Source: Labedaea rhizosphaerae
GTDB taxonomy: Bacteria > Actinomycetota > Actinomycetes > Mycobacteriales > Pseudonocardiaceae
NCBI RefSeq assembly: GCF_004362825.1
Contig: NZ_SNXZ01000003.1
Span: 224,784 to 288,783, forward strand
Reading direction: 5' to 3'
DNA: 64,000 bases
Under the pieces are notes generated by a model. It saw nothing but the letters and a program-made list of their open reading frames with translations, made no database searches and was not told the origin of the DNA. The position numbers and the translations under genes were made by a program. Positions 30,533 through 39,114 of the stretch are shown piece by piece; the first letter of the stretch is position 1; each line of letters opens with the position of its first letter.

Positions 30533-31438
30533 TCACCCACCGGCCGGTGTCCTGGTCGCCGGCGAGCCCAGGTGCGTGCCGACGAACCGCAACGCGTCCG
30601 GCAGCACCCGCAGCCAGTACGCGGCCTCGTGCGCGCCGCTGCTGATCGCGGCCACGGCCGGGTGCGCGGCGTCGATCAGGGAACGGGTCGAGGTGATGAA
30701 CGAGTCCTCCGTGCCACACCACACACCCAGCGGCACGCCCTTGATCTCGTTGATGTGCCGCAACGGTTCCTTGGCCTCCCACAACCCCGAATCCGGGAAC
30801 ACGCCGCGGGAACCGGCCTCCGCCCAGGTGCGGAACAACGCCGGGCTGAGCAGGGCCGCCACCGGGGTCCCCCGTTGCCGCCGGACGTAGTTCAGCGCCC
30901 CGAAGCCACCCATCGAGACGCCGAGCACCCCGCACGGCGACTTGCGCAGCCCGCGCTTCGCCAGCCAGCCGGGCACTTCCTCGGTGAGCATGCGCTGCGG
31001 GTCGTCACCTGATCGACTGGCCACCCAATAGGAGTCCTTGCCGCCGTCGACCGCGAGCACCGCGAACGGCGGCACGCCGGACTGGTGCGCCGCGGTGAGG
31101 AACCGGGGCAGGCCGAGGTCGAGCCACGACCGGGCGTTGCCGCCCCTGCCGTGCAGGACAAGGCAAACCGGCAGCCCCTTCGGGTCGACCCCCTCCGGCG
31201 TCATCGTGATCACGTCGACGTCGGTGTCGCGGGCCGCGGAGTGCTCGCGGCCGGTGTGCACGGGGCCGGCGGGTACGTCGGGCACGGTGCCGTCCGGGCC
31301 GGTCATGCCCAGGGCGCGGCGCAGGCTCGGACCGCCCGGCAGCACGTCGGTCACCACACCGGCGCCGATCCCGGCCACGCCGAGTCCGGCGCCGAGCCCA
31401 CCGAGCAACAAGGCCCGGCGCTTGACGGTCATCGTCAC
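30533..31438 (-). CDS. secreted alpha/beta-hydrolase esterase (copy 1)
   Basis: A 301-residue esterase of the antigen-85/esterase-D-like fold. The N-terminus TVKRRALLLGGLGAGLG with two Arg looks like a Tat-type signal. The catalytic Ser is in GVSMGGFGALN, the oxyanion HGRGG precedes it, and SGAHEAAYW supplies the His. It is about half identical to the next upstream gene, so the two form a tandem duplication. The GTG at 31438 is chosen because GAGG sits at proper spacing; an ATG two codons later is possible. The substrate is unknown; a cell-envelope lipid or polymer ester is plausible. Confidence 0.8.
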   Translation of the reverse strand: MTMTVKRRALLLGGLGAGLGVAGIGAGVVTDVLPGGPSLRRALGMTGPDGTVPDVPAGPVHTGREHSAARDTDVDVITMTPEGVDPKGLPVCLVLHGRGGNARSWLDLGLPRFLTAAHQSGVPPFAVLAVDGGKDSYWVASRSGDDPQRMLTEEVPGWLAKRGLRKSPCGVLGVSMGGFGALNYVRRQRGTPVAALLSPALFRTWAEAGSRGVFPDSGLWEAKEPLRHINEIKGVPLGVWCGTEDSFITSTRSLIDAAHPAVAAISSGAHEAAYWLRVLPDALRFVGTHLGSPATRTPAGG

Positions 31439-31458
31439 CCCCACCTCAGCTGTCCGGC

Positions 31459-32316
31459 TTATCTGATCACACCGCCGAGGAACCGCAGTGCGTCGGGCAG
31501 CACGCTGCGCCAGTAGGCCGGATCGTGTCCACCGCTGGTGAACTCGTCGACGCTGGTACGACCGCCGGCGACCAGCTCCTTCGCCGCGGGCAGGAACGGA
31601 TCGCTTGTGCCGCACCAGACTCCGAGCGCGCCCTGCAGGTCGTCGAGGTGGCGCAGTGGCTCGGTGGCCGCCCACTGGCCCTCGCTCGCGAACACGTGGC
31701 GCGCGCGGGCTTGTGCCCAGTCGGTGAACAACGCGGGGCTCAGCACCGCCGCGCTCGGCGGACCGGGCACCGCGCGCACGTAGTTGAGCGCGCCGTAGGC
31801 CCCCATGGAGATGCCGAACGCACCGGACGGGCTCTCGATCAGCCCGAACTCGGCCAGCCAGCCGGGCACCTCGTCGGCCAGCATCTTCTGCGGGTCGTCA
31901 CCCGGATCGCCTGCGACCCAGTAGGAATCGCCGCCGTCGACCGCCAGCACCGCGAACGGCGCGACCCCGTCCTCGACCGCGGCCGCCAGCATCGCGGGCA
32001 CGCCGAGGTCGAGGAAGAACCCCGCGGTGGCACCGCGGCCGTGCAGGGCGAGGACCACCGGCAGCCGCTCGACCCGGTCGCCCGGGAACATGGCGATGAC
32101 CCGCACCCCGCGCCCGCGCGCGGCCGATTGGCGTTGCACGTCGATCACCAGCGGTTCGCCCGCGCGTGCGGGTGGCATGGACGTGGACTTGGTCGTGGAC
32201 CTGGTTGAGGACGCGACCGGGGTCGACGGTCGCGGTCGGGCCGGATCGCCGGTGCACGCGGCGACGCCCAGCCCGGCCCCGCCGAACAAGAGCGCCCGCC
32301 GCGAGGTTGCTCCCAT
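31459..32316 (-). CDS. secreted lipoprotein esterase (copy 2)
   Basis: A 285-residue paralogue of the downstream esterase. The signal is MGATSRRALLFGGAGLGVAAC, which combines twin Arg with a lipobox ending in Cys21, so it should be membrane-anchored outside the cell. A Ser/Thr/Pro linker follows, then the hydrolase fold with HGRGA, the nucleophile GISMGAYGALN and GGHDPAYW for the His. The ATG at 32316 is six bases after a TAGATT -10, so leaderless. It is transcribed toward copy 1 (20-bp gap). Confidence 0.82.
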   Translation of the reverse strand: MGATSRRALLFGGAGLGVAACTGDPARPRPSTPVASSTRSTTKSTSMPPARAGEPLVIDVQRQSAARGRGVRVIAMFPGDRVERLPVVLALHGRGATAGFFLDLGVPAMLAAAVEDGVAPFAVLAVDGGDSYWVAGDPGDDPQKMLADEVPGWLAEFGLIESPSGAFGISMGAYGALNYVRAVPGPPSAAVLSPALFTDWAQARARHVFASEGQWAATEPLRHLDDLQGALGVWCGTSDPFLPAAKELVAGGRTSVDEFTSGGHDPAYWRSVLPDALRFLGGVIR

Positions 32317-32433
32317 CAGACCAATCTAGTCCGCCAGGCGGTCCGGAGTCGGGCTGTTGCGCCCTTTGTCGGTCTTTCGCGATATACGGTCCCTCCAGGT
32401 GGATCTCTGACAGTTCCTCGGGAGGACTGTGCG

Positions 32434-33324
32434 ATGACGAAGAAGATCAGCAGGCGCGCGGCGCTGGGGTTGGCGGGCGGGGTCGCGGTGGGGGCCGCGA
32501 CGATCGGCCTGAGCACGGCGGACGCGGCACGCCGGGGCAAAGGCGACGGCAAGGGCGACGGCAAGGGTGACGGCGCGGGCGGTGCGCAGCCGCGGGCGGC
32601 CGGGCCGTGGGTGCGGTTGGCGGTCGTGACCGCGAACATCGGGCGCAAGCACCTCGACCAGCGCGAAGCCGCGATCACCGCGGTCCGCCACCAATCCGAC
32701 GGCACGCCGCCGATGGTCGGCTGGCAGGAGATCGGCGAAGGCCCGAACGACACCGGCGAGCCGTCGATGATCCGGCAGCACTTCGGCGACCAGTACACCC
32801 ACATGTTCCTCAACGACCCGCAGTCGCCGCGCGAGCCGATCTCGGTTCCGCGGCCGTGGACGGTCGTCGGGCACACCAACGTGTTCGTGCACGAGGGCAT
32901 CGCCGACATCACGCCGCCGCGGTGGATCAACGAGGTGGTCGTGCAGCACGAGACGATGCCGGACCTGCAGTTCGTCATCATGAACACCCACTACATCGCG
33001 CGCGCCTACGTCGGCCCGCAGCGCGACGACCTCAAGCCGTACTGGAACCACCACCACGACGTGCACGCCCAGCGCGTCCTGGAGCGCCACCAGAACCAGC
33101 ACCTGCCGGTGATCTGGACCGCGGACACCAACCGCAACGACTACGGCACGGCCACCGGCTGGCAGGCCGAGGGCGCCGCCTTCGGCAGCGGCCTGGACCG
33201 CGTCGACTGGCTGACCACCAACAAGGTCGACATCGAGCTGCTCAACACCAACATCGTCCCGATGCACGTGGACGACGACCACAACGCGAAGGTCGCCATC
33301 TTCCGCATCCGTCTGGCGGCCTGA
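32434..33324 (+). CDS. Tat-exported endonuclease/exonuclease/phosphatase-family protein
   Basis: A 296-residue secreted protein. MTKKISRRAALGLAGGVAVG is a Tat signal. The mature part starts with three GKGD repeats (12-bp DNA repeats near 32537-32575) that may form a flexible or charged linker. The EEP-type motifs are GWQEIGEG (metal-binding Glu), NTHYIA, WTADTNRND (Asp/Asn) and DDDHNAKVAIF (terminal Asp-His). It could be a nuclease or phosphodiesterase; the substrate is unknown. A GGGAGGA site precedes the ATG. The stop overlaps the start of the S15-like peptidase gene. Confidence 0.8.
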   Translation: MTKKISRRAALGLAGGVAVGAATIGLSTADAARRGKGDGKGDGKGDGAGGAQPRAAGPWVRLAVVTANIGRKHLDQREAAITAVRHQSDGTPPMVGWQEIGEGPNDTGEPSMIRQHFGDQYTHMFLNDPQSPREPISVPRPWTVVGHTNVFVHEGIADITPPRWINEVVVQHETMPDLQFVIMNTHYIARAYVGPQRDDLKPYWNHHHDVHAQRVLERHQNQHLPVIWTADTNRNDYGTATGWQAEGAAFGSGLDRVDWLTTNKVDIELLNTNIVPMHVDDDHNAKVAIFRIRLAA

Positions 33325-35069
33325 TGAGAGCGCTGGCCGCGGCGGTCGTCACCCTCGCCGCCCTGGTGGTGGCCGTGCCGGGCACAGCCGCCGCGGCCGG
33401 CAGCCGACCCGTCTACTCCTACGCCGACGCCATCCGCGAGACCGTGTGGGTGGACACCGGCGCCGACGAGGACCGCGACGGCGTGCCCGATCGCGTGGCC
33501 GCCGACATCATCCGGCCGTCCGAACCGGCGGCGCGCGGCGATCGGGTGCCGGTGATCATGGACACCAGCCCGTACTACGCGTGCTGCGGCCGGGGCAACG
33601 AGGCGCAAAAGAAGACCTACGCCCCCGACGGTTCGCCGCTGGGTTTCCCGCTCTACTACGACAACTACTTCGTGCCACGCGGCTACGCCGTCGTGCTGGT
33701 CGACGAAGCGGGCACCAACCGGTCGTCGGGTTGTCCCAACGGCGCGGACGTGGCCGGCAGTTCGGTGGCGGTGATCAACTGGCTCAACGGGCGGGGTTCG
33801 GCGTACCGCAGCCTGACCGGCTCGTCGCGCGTGTCCGCCGACTGGTCCACCGGCGCCGTCGGCATGATCGGCAAGTCGGACGACGCGGCCCTGGCCATCG
33901 ACGCGGCGGTCACCGGGGTGCCCGGCCTTCGCACCGTCGTGTCGATCGCGGGCGTGGGCAGCTACTACAACGTGTTCAATTCGGACGGTGCCTGGTACGG
34001 CTTCCCGCCCAACAACGGCAACCCGCCGGGGTTGCTGAACGAGCGAGCCGCCCAGTTGTGCAAACCCGTGCAGGCCGAGGAAAACGCGGCCGCCGGCACC
34101 ACGGGTGACTTCAACCGCTACTGGCGCGGCGTCGACTCGGACCTCGACGCGAACCGCATCCGCGCAAGCGTTTTCGCGGTCCAGGGCTTCGGTGACCTCG
34201 CAGTCTCACCCCGCCAGTTCGGCGACTTCTGGTCGCGGCTTTCGGTGCCGCGCAAGGCCTGGGTGCACCAGGCGGGGCACGTCGACCCGTTCGACCTGCG
34301 CCGCGCCGAGTGGGTGGAGACCCTGCACCGGTGGTTCGACCACTGGCTGCTCGGGGTGGACAACGGCATCGACCGCGAGCCGGCGGTGAAGGTGGAGACG
34401 AGCGTCGACCACTGGGTCGACCTGCCCACGTGGCCGCCGCCGGGCACCCGTGACACGCGGTGGGAGCTGGGCGCGGGCCAGGTGACGATCACCGACGATC
34501 CATCGCTCGACCGGTACCAGTGGGCGGCCGACCCGGACCAGCCATCACCTGCTCGGGCCGTCGTGATGGGTGCGCCGTTGACCGCACCGCTGCACCTGGC
34601 CGGAACCGGGTCGATCAGTTTGACCGTCCGCTCCAGCAAGCCGGTGGCGCGCCTGGGTGCGGAGCTCGTCGACTACGGCCCCGCCACCGTCCGCGACGAC
34701 CTCGGCCAGGGCGCCGGCATCCGGACCCTGAGCACCCGGTCCTGCTGGGGCGCGAGTGCACCCGGCGACAGTGCTTGCTACCTGGACACCACCACCGCGA
34801 CGGTCCCGGTGGACCACGAGGTGGTGTCGGCGGGCTGGGCGGACCTCGGCCACTGGCGAACCCTGCGCCGTGGCGAGCCGCTGGCCCCGGATCGCTTCTA
34901 CACCATGCGTTTCACACTGACCACTGTGGACCACACGGTGGCTACCGGACACCGGTTGGCAATCGTGGTCGGCGGCACGGATGCGTGGCAGTTCCTGGCC
35001 CCCATCGACCCGCCCACGCTGACCATCGATCTGGCCCGCAGCTCGATCACGTTCCCGACCACCCGCTGA
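33324..35069 (+). CDS. secreted S15-family Xaa-Pro dipeptidyl-peptidase-like hydrolase
   Basis: A 581-residue protein with a Sec signal (MRALAAAVVTLAALVVAVPG, cleaved after AAAAG). The catalytic domain has the nucleophile in MIGKSDDAAL (Ser185), the Asp in VQGFGDLAVSP and the His in HQAGHVDPFD. A C-terminal jelly-roll-like domain follows (X-PDAP C-terminal domain: PLTAPLHLAGTGSISLTV). The usual Tyr after the Ser (GKSYxG) is replaced by Asp, which may change activity. The ATG overlaps the upstream stop (TGATG), so the two secreted hydrolases form an operon. Confidence 0.82.
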   Translation: MRALAAAVVTLAALVVAVPGTAAAAGSRPVYSYADAIRETVWVDTGADEDRDGVPDRVAADIIRPSEPAARGDRVPVIMDTSPYYACCGRGNEAQKKTYAPDGSPLGFPLYYDNYFVPRGYAVVLVDEAGTNRSSGCPNGADVAGSSVAVINWLNGRGSAYRSLTGSSRVSADWSTGAVGMIGKSDDAALAIDAAVTGVPGLRTVVSIAGVGSYYNVFNSDGAWYGFPPNNGNPPGLLNERAAQLCKPVQAEENAAAGTTGDFNRYWRGVDSDLDANRIRASVFAVQGFGDLAVSPRQFGDFWSRLSVPRKAWVHQAGHVDPFDLRRAEWVETLHRWFDHWLLGVDNGIDREPAVKVETSVDHWVDLPTWPPPGTRDTRWELGAGQVTITDDPSLDRYQWAADPDQPSPARAVVMGAPLTAPLHLAGTGSISLTVRSSKPVARLGAELVDYGPATVRDDLGQGAGIRTLSTRSCWGASAPGDSACYLDTTTATVPVDHEVVSAGWADLGHWRTLRRGEPLAPDRFYTMRFTLTTVDHTVATGHRLAIVVGGTDAWQFLAPIDPPTLTIDLARSSITFPTTR

Positions 35070-35128
35070 GCACACGGCTGCACGGCCCCAACCGGGACCG
35101 TGCAGCCGACGAGCACACCGCTTCTCAC

Positions 35129-35227
35129 ATGTTGATCCTGCGCCGCCTCTCGGCCGGGGACTTGTCCGGGACGTACTCGGAGAGCTTCGAGAGCGTGTGG
35201 AACGCGGCCAAGCCGCCGACCTGGTAG
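35129..35227 (+). pseudogene. C-terminal fragment of an unidentified protein
   Basis: A short in-frame stretch from ATG 35129 to TAG 35227 encodes 32 residues that end in SESFESVWNAAKP, resembling the C-terminal helix of actinobacterial XRE-like regulators. No upstream part of such a gene remains. It directly precedes the start-less Nudix gene. Low certainty. Confidence 0.3.
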
Positions 35228-35341
35228 GGAGGAAGCCAGGGCCACCGCACCGACTACTACCACGACCCGAGCGCCCCGAAGGCGAACGGCATCGTCGTCG
35301 CGGTCACCGCGTTCGTCCAAGACGAGCAGGGCCGCATCCTT

Positions 35342-35710
35342 ATGATCCGTCGCACTGACAACGACCTCTACGCCATCCCCGGCGGAGGCCAAGAGATCGG
35401 CGAGACGATCACGCAGACCGTGGTGCGCGAGGTCAAGGAAGAGACCGGGATCGACGTCGAAGTCATCGGCCTCATCGGCATCTACTCCGACCCGGGCCAC
35501 GTTATCGAGTTCAGCGACGGCGAGGTGCGCCAGGAGTTCTCAATTTGCTTCCGAGCCCGACAGGTCGGCGGTGAGCTGGCGACAAGCAACGAGAGCAAGG
35601 AAGTCATCTGGGTGGAGCCAGGCGCCATTGGTCAGCTTAAAGTTCATCCGTCGATTCATTTGCGAATCGAGCATGGTCTATCGATTACTAACACTCCATA
35701 CTTCAAGTAA
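35342..35710 (+). CDS. NUDIX hydrolase with missing canonical start (possible pseudogene)
   Basis: A 122-residue Nudix protein as annotated from the first ATG. The full Nudix box is present: GGGQEIGETITQTVVREVKEETGI, with the REVKEE metal-binding Glu residues. The same frame is open upstream to a TAG at 35225 and encodes DYYHDPSAPKANGIVVAVTAF, the normal N-terminal strands of this family, but with no ATG, GTG or TTG after the GGAGGAA site at 35228-35234. Either the start codon was lost or initiation is unusual. Base composition is lower in GC toward the 3' end. Immunity-type Nudix proteins occur in actinobacterial integrative elements. Confidence 0.7.
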   Translation: MIRRTDNDLYAIPGGGQEIGETITQTVVREVKEETGIDVEVIGLIGIYSDPGHVIEFSDGEVRQEFSICFRARQVGGELATSNESKEVIWVEPGAIGQLKVHPSIHLRIEHGLSITNTPYFK

Positions 35711-35730
35711 CCATGGTTTTGCGCATCATT

Positions 35731-36498
35731 TCAATGGTTGTCCGATGAGCTCCCCAGCTCGGCTCGCCTCAAACGCTCCTCTATCTCAGTGACTATCGGG
35801 TCAAGCTTATTTGCGAGCTCAATGGATGTTGAAGCCTTTATATCGATATCCACATATCGATATTGAAGGTATACCGTCGGAGGTGCATCGTCGAACACTA
35901 TCGGGTACTTTCCACCTGCGTGCTGCCCGAGGGCGTAGCGGACCACCTCCAACGTCTGAACAGTCGAGAACCCTGGGCTCGCTAACGGAGGCCGCAGACG
36001 GAAAGCGATCCGCACCTCCTTTTCGAGGTCCCAGTACCGCTTGAGGCACTCGTCCACGCGGAGGTGTATCTCTCTGAGGCGCGCATTACCGACTTCTTCA
36101 GTTGCAAGTTCTCCCAGTTCAGCGATTGAGGACAACTGGATATTTGTCTTGGTTGCAGCGTCAATCGCGCCGCTTTGAAATCCACTCTCCGACAGAAGTA
36201 TTCCTCTTTCCACTCCTGTATCAGTGACGATCTGCCGAAATGCCAATACGTGGAGCTTTGAAACTCGCTCCCGCCAAAGCTTACACTCGACAAACCATGT
36301 GAATGTGAGCCCTCCCGCTCGACCTTTTACAAGCACATCAACATCATGAGTGCTTCGCACACCTTGTACCCGCACATTCGTATCGGCCTCTAGGCCGGTT
36401 TCCCTGAAAAGGTTGGCAACCTGCTCTTGATAATCATACCAAGCGGCCCGTGACAAGCGTTCCTCCATTTTGTGCGATCGATCTCGGCTCTCCATCAT
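35731..36498 (-). CDS. Mrr-like restriction endonuclease family protein
   Basis: A 255-residue protein. The N-terminal third is an Mrr/type IV restriction-like PD-(D/E)xK fold: RAAWYDYQEQVANLFRETG, then HDVDVLVKGRAGG with the Asp and WFVECKLW with the ExK motif. The C-terminal half, with IAFRLRPPLASPGFS and YVDIDIKAS, is unlike known domains. Codons are AT-richer than those of the neighbours, which suggests recent transfer. A possible AGTAAT -10 lies just ahead of the ATG. It is convergent with the Nudix gene. Confidence 0.75.
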   Translation of the reverse strand: MMESRDRSHKMEERLSRAAWYDYQEQVANLFRETGLEADTNVRVQGVRSTHDVDVLVKGRAGGLTFTWFVECKLWRERVSKLHVLAFRQIVTDTGVERGILLSESGFQSGAIDAATKTNIQLSSIAELGELATEEVGNARLREIHLRVDECLKRYWDLEKEVRIAFRLRPPLASPGFSTVQTLEVVRYALGQHAGGKYPIVFDDAPPTVYLQYRYVDIDIKASTSIELANKLDPIVTEIEERLRRAELGSSSDNH

Positions 36499-37045
36499 GT
36501 GCCTATTACTACTGAACGTCTAGCGCTAGTGGTCGGCGTGTCGTGCGATCGCCAAGGCTTGTCTCTTCCCGACAGTTACGGCACACCGACGCCTGCCGAA
36601 CTTGGCTCTAGGGGATCAAGGCGCGCCGCCTGCGGCGGCGCGCTGGTGCAGCTGCGTTCGGTCGGCCGCGCACTGCGCGGCACGGATCGGCCTACCGCTC
36701 CGCTCCCGGCCGCCCGGCCACGCGGCGCGCCGACCGTAGCCACCAGCTCCGTTCGCCGCCCCAGGCGACGCGCAGAGAACCAACATGCCCTCGCCGGGCG
36801 GGCAGGCCTCCAGGGAAGCTCACGAGCCAGCGAGGGCGGCGGTTCGTCTGGCTCCGTGCGGTGGCTTCCCCATCGGGAACCAGACTTGTGTGGGGTCACA
36901 TATACAGACGCCTGCCCGGCCTCGCAGGCCGTCTACAGGCCGTATGAGGTCGGGCAGGCGTGAGAGCACGTGAGAACTGTCGAGAACGGATCCGCAGGTC
37001 AGCGGCTGGGCATGAACCGCGAGCCGAGGTCGACGACTCCTCTGA
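36499..37045. ncRNA. highly structured non-coding segment (candidate structured RNA or repeat element)
   Basis: 547 bases with no credible gene but several exact inverted repeats: 9 bp (36621-36629 with 36635-36643), 7 bp with a 3-base loop (36665-36671 with 36675-36681), a nested pair (36813-36819 with 36864-36870 enclosing 36824-36830 with 36848-36854) and a 16-bp stem with one G.T pair (36908-36923 with 36946-36961). The block GGGCAGGC at 36800-36807 could also pair with 36910-36917. The strand is not determined. It ends next to the lpd stop. Confidence 0.5.
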
Positions 37046-38446
37046 TCACATGTTGATCATGTGGCCGGCGAGGCCGTGGATGGCTTCCTTGACGGCCTCG
37101 CTCAGCGTCGGGTGGGCGTGGATGTTGCGGCCCACCTCGTGCACCGTCAGGTCCCACTGCTGCGCCAGGGTCAGCTCCGGCAGCAGCTCGGTCACGTCCG
37201 GGCCGATCAGGTGCGCGCCCAGGATCTCCCCGTACTTCTTGTCGCTGAGGATCTTGACGAAGCCGTTCGGGTCGGCGAGGCCGTGGGCCTTGCCGTTCGC
37301 CGTGAAGGGGAACTTCTGGACCTGGACGTCGAAGCCCTTCTCGCGGGCCTGCTCCTCGGTCCAGCCGAAGCTCGCGACCTGCGGCTGGCAGTACGTCGCG
37401 CGCGGGACCATGACGAAGTCGATCTCCATGGTCTCGTGGTCGGCGATCGTCTCGGCGGCGACGACGGCCTGCGCTTCGGCCGCGTGCGCGAGCATCAGCT
37501 TGGCCGTCACGTCGCCGATGGCGAAGATGTGCGGCACGTTGGTGCGCCCGCGCCCGTCGATCGCGATGGCCTTGCGCTCGGTCAGCTGGACACCGGTGTT
37601 CTCCAGGCCGTAGCCCTCCACCCGCGGCTGGAAACCGATGGCGGACAACACCTTGTCCGCCTCGAGCACCTGCTGCTGCCCGTCCTTCGACACGGTCACG
37701 CGGACGCCCTCGCCGGACTCGTCGATCGACTCGACCTTGGTGCCCACCAGCACGTCGATGCCCAGCTTGCGGTAGCGGCGCTGCAGTTCCTTGGACACCT
37801 CGGCGTCCTCGAGCGGCACCATCCGGTCGAGGAACTCGACAATGGTCACCTTCACGCCGTAGTTGTGCAGCACGTAGGCGAACTCGACGCCGATCGCGCC
37901 CGCGCCGGCGATCACGATGCTGCCGGGCAGGTCCTCGCTCAGGATCTGCTCCTCGTAGGTCACGACCTTGTCGCTGACCTTCGTGCCGGGCAGCATCCGG
38001 GTGGTCGCGCCCGCGGCGATGATGCAGTGGTCGAACGTCACCGTCTCGGTGCCGCCGTCGGTCAGGCTCACCTCGATGGTGTGGTCGTCGGTGAACGAGC
38101 CGCGGCCGTTGAGCTCGGTGATCTTGTTCTTCTTCATCAGGAAGTGCACGCCCTTGACGCGCCCCTCGGCCACGGTGCGGCTGCGCCGGAACGCGGCGCC
38201 GTAGTCGAAGCTCACGGTGCCGTCGACCTTGATGCCGAACGTGTCCTGCTCCTGGGTGAAGACGTGCGCGAGCTCCGCGTTGCGCAGCAGCGCCTTCGAC
38301 GGGATGCAGCCCACGTTCAGGCAGACCCCGCCCCAGTACTTCTCCTCGATGACCGCGGTCTTCTTGCCCAGCTGCGCGGCCCGGACCGCGGCGGTGTAGC
38401 CGCCAGGACCCGCCCCCAGCACGACGACGTCGAAGTGTGTGCTCAT
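37046..38446 (-). CDS. lpdA: dihydrolipoyl dehydrogenase
   Basis: The E3 component shared by pyruvate and 2-oxoglutarate dehydrogenase complexes; reoxidises dihydrolipoamide with NAD. A 466-residue protein with the FAD loop [13 protein letters not shown], the redox disulfide [13 protein letters not shown] (Cys near 41 and 46), the NAD loop [12 protein letters not shown], an AIGDV segment for FAD and the C-terminal HAHPTLSEA catalytic His. The ATG at 38446 is seven bases after TAGATT (38459 to 38454), so leaderless. No E1 or E2 gene is nearby. Confidence 0.95.
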   Translation of the reverse strand: MSTHFDVVVLGAGPGGYTAAVRAAQLGKKTAVIEEKYWGGVCLNVGCIPSKALLRNAELAHVFTQEQDTFGIKVDGTVSFDYGAAFRRSRTVAEGRVKGVHFLMKKNKITELNGRGSFTDDHTIEVSLTDGGTETVTFDHCIIAAGATTRMLPGTKVSDKVVTYEEQILSEDLPGSIVIAGAGAIGVEFAYVLHNYGVKVTIVEFLDRMVPLEDAEVSKELQRRYRKLGIDVLVGTKVESIDESGEGVRVTVSKDGQQQVLEADKVLSAIGFQPRVEGYGLENTGVQLTERKAIAIDGRGRTNVPHIFAIGDVTAKLMLAHAAEAQAVVAAETIADHETMEIDFVMVPRATYCQPQVASFGWTEEQAREKGFDVQVQKFPFTANGKAHGLADPNGFVKILSDKKYGEILGAHLIGPDVTELLPELTLAQQWDLTVHEVGRNIHAHPTLSEAVKEAIHGLAGHMINM

Positions 38447-38741
38447 AACGCCCAATCTATGCGTTCACCCTCGAGTGACGCCCGTCGCATCTCCTGTGGA
38501 CGACCCGTGTCGGGTTGGTCACGCGGAGGGTGGCCGGGGCCGGCGGCATCGTCGCCATGAACGCCCCGCGCACCCAATTACAACGCCCTGGACACGACAT
38601 TCATTTCGGGAACGCCTCTTGTCAACCAACCGTGCCGGCGTGATCACCGGACGCACCTGCCGCATACCCGAGTGGACGTAGAAAGCGGTGGTGGGACGGG
38701 AAGACGATGGGCTGCCCCATCGTCAGGCAAAGGAGAACGAC
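38447..38741 (+). promoter_or_regulatory. divergent intergenic region with 5' UTR hairpin
   Basis: It contains the leaderless lpd -10 (38454-38459, minus strand) and, just ahead of the AAAGGAG site of the small secreted gene, a 9-bp stem (38703-38711 with 38716-38724, loop CTGC). The middle part shows nothing recognisable. Confidence 0.5.
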
Positions 38742-39059
38742 ATGCGTCGCACAGTGGCGATCGCCGCCATGATGATCTTCGCCGGGCTCGGGCTGGCCGT
38801 GCCGGCCAGCGCGTACACCCCGTACCCGCCGGACTGCAGCGTCGCGCACCCGGTGGTCAACGGCTCCCCCGTGGCCAAGACCGACGTGATGACCTGCACC
38901 GGCAGAGAGGCGACCCAACACTGGCACCTGTACGTGGAGTGCTTCGGCCCTTGGCTCGACTCGGACGCCACCGGCAACTCCGTGGTCGGGAACGGTTCGT
39001 CGACGGCTTCGTGCCCGTGGGGCTACGCCCAGGGCCCGACGTTCGTCCCTGAGCCCTAG
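38742..39059 (+). CDS. small secreted protein of unknown function
   Basis: A 105-residue protein with a clear Sec signal (MRRTVAIAAMMIFAGLGLAVPASA, cleavage before YTPYP). The mature part of about 80 residues has four cysteines (DCSVAHP, MTCTG, VECFG, SCPWG), which suggests two disulfides and a compact exported domain. AAAGGAG lies six bases before the ATG at 38742. No domain was recognised. It stands alone between lpd and rbfA. Confidence 0.75.
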   Translation: MRRTVAIAAMMIFAGLGLAVPASAYTPYPPDCSVAHPVVNGSPVAKTDVMTCTGREATQHWHLYVECFGPWLDSDATGNSVVGNGSSTASCPWGYAQGPTFVPEP

Positions 39060-39114
39060 TAGCCGAACGCAGCGGGATCAGGTGAGTGGGCCGCATGACC
39101 CACTCACCGCCGCG

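Noticed and set aside
34460-35128. Longer upstream frame leading into the 35129-35227 fragment
   Set aside because: It runs out of frame through the S15-like hydrolase gene and has no domain; only the part after that gene looks protein-like.
36499-37045. tRNA gene as an integration site
   Set aside because: No cloverleaf with T-loop GTTCRANNC and acceptor stem could be found; the stems do not fit a tRNA.
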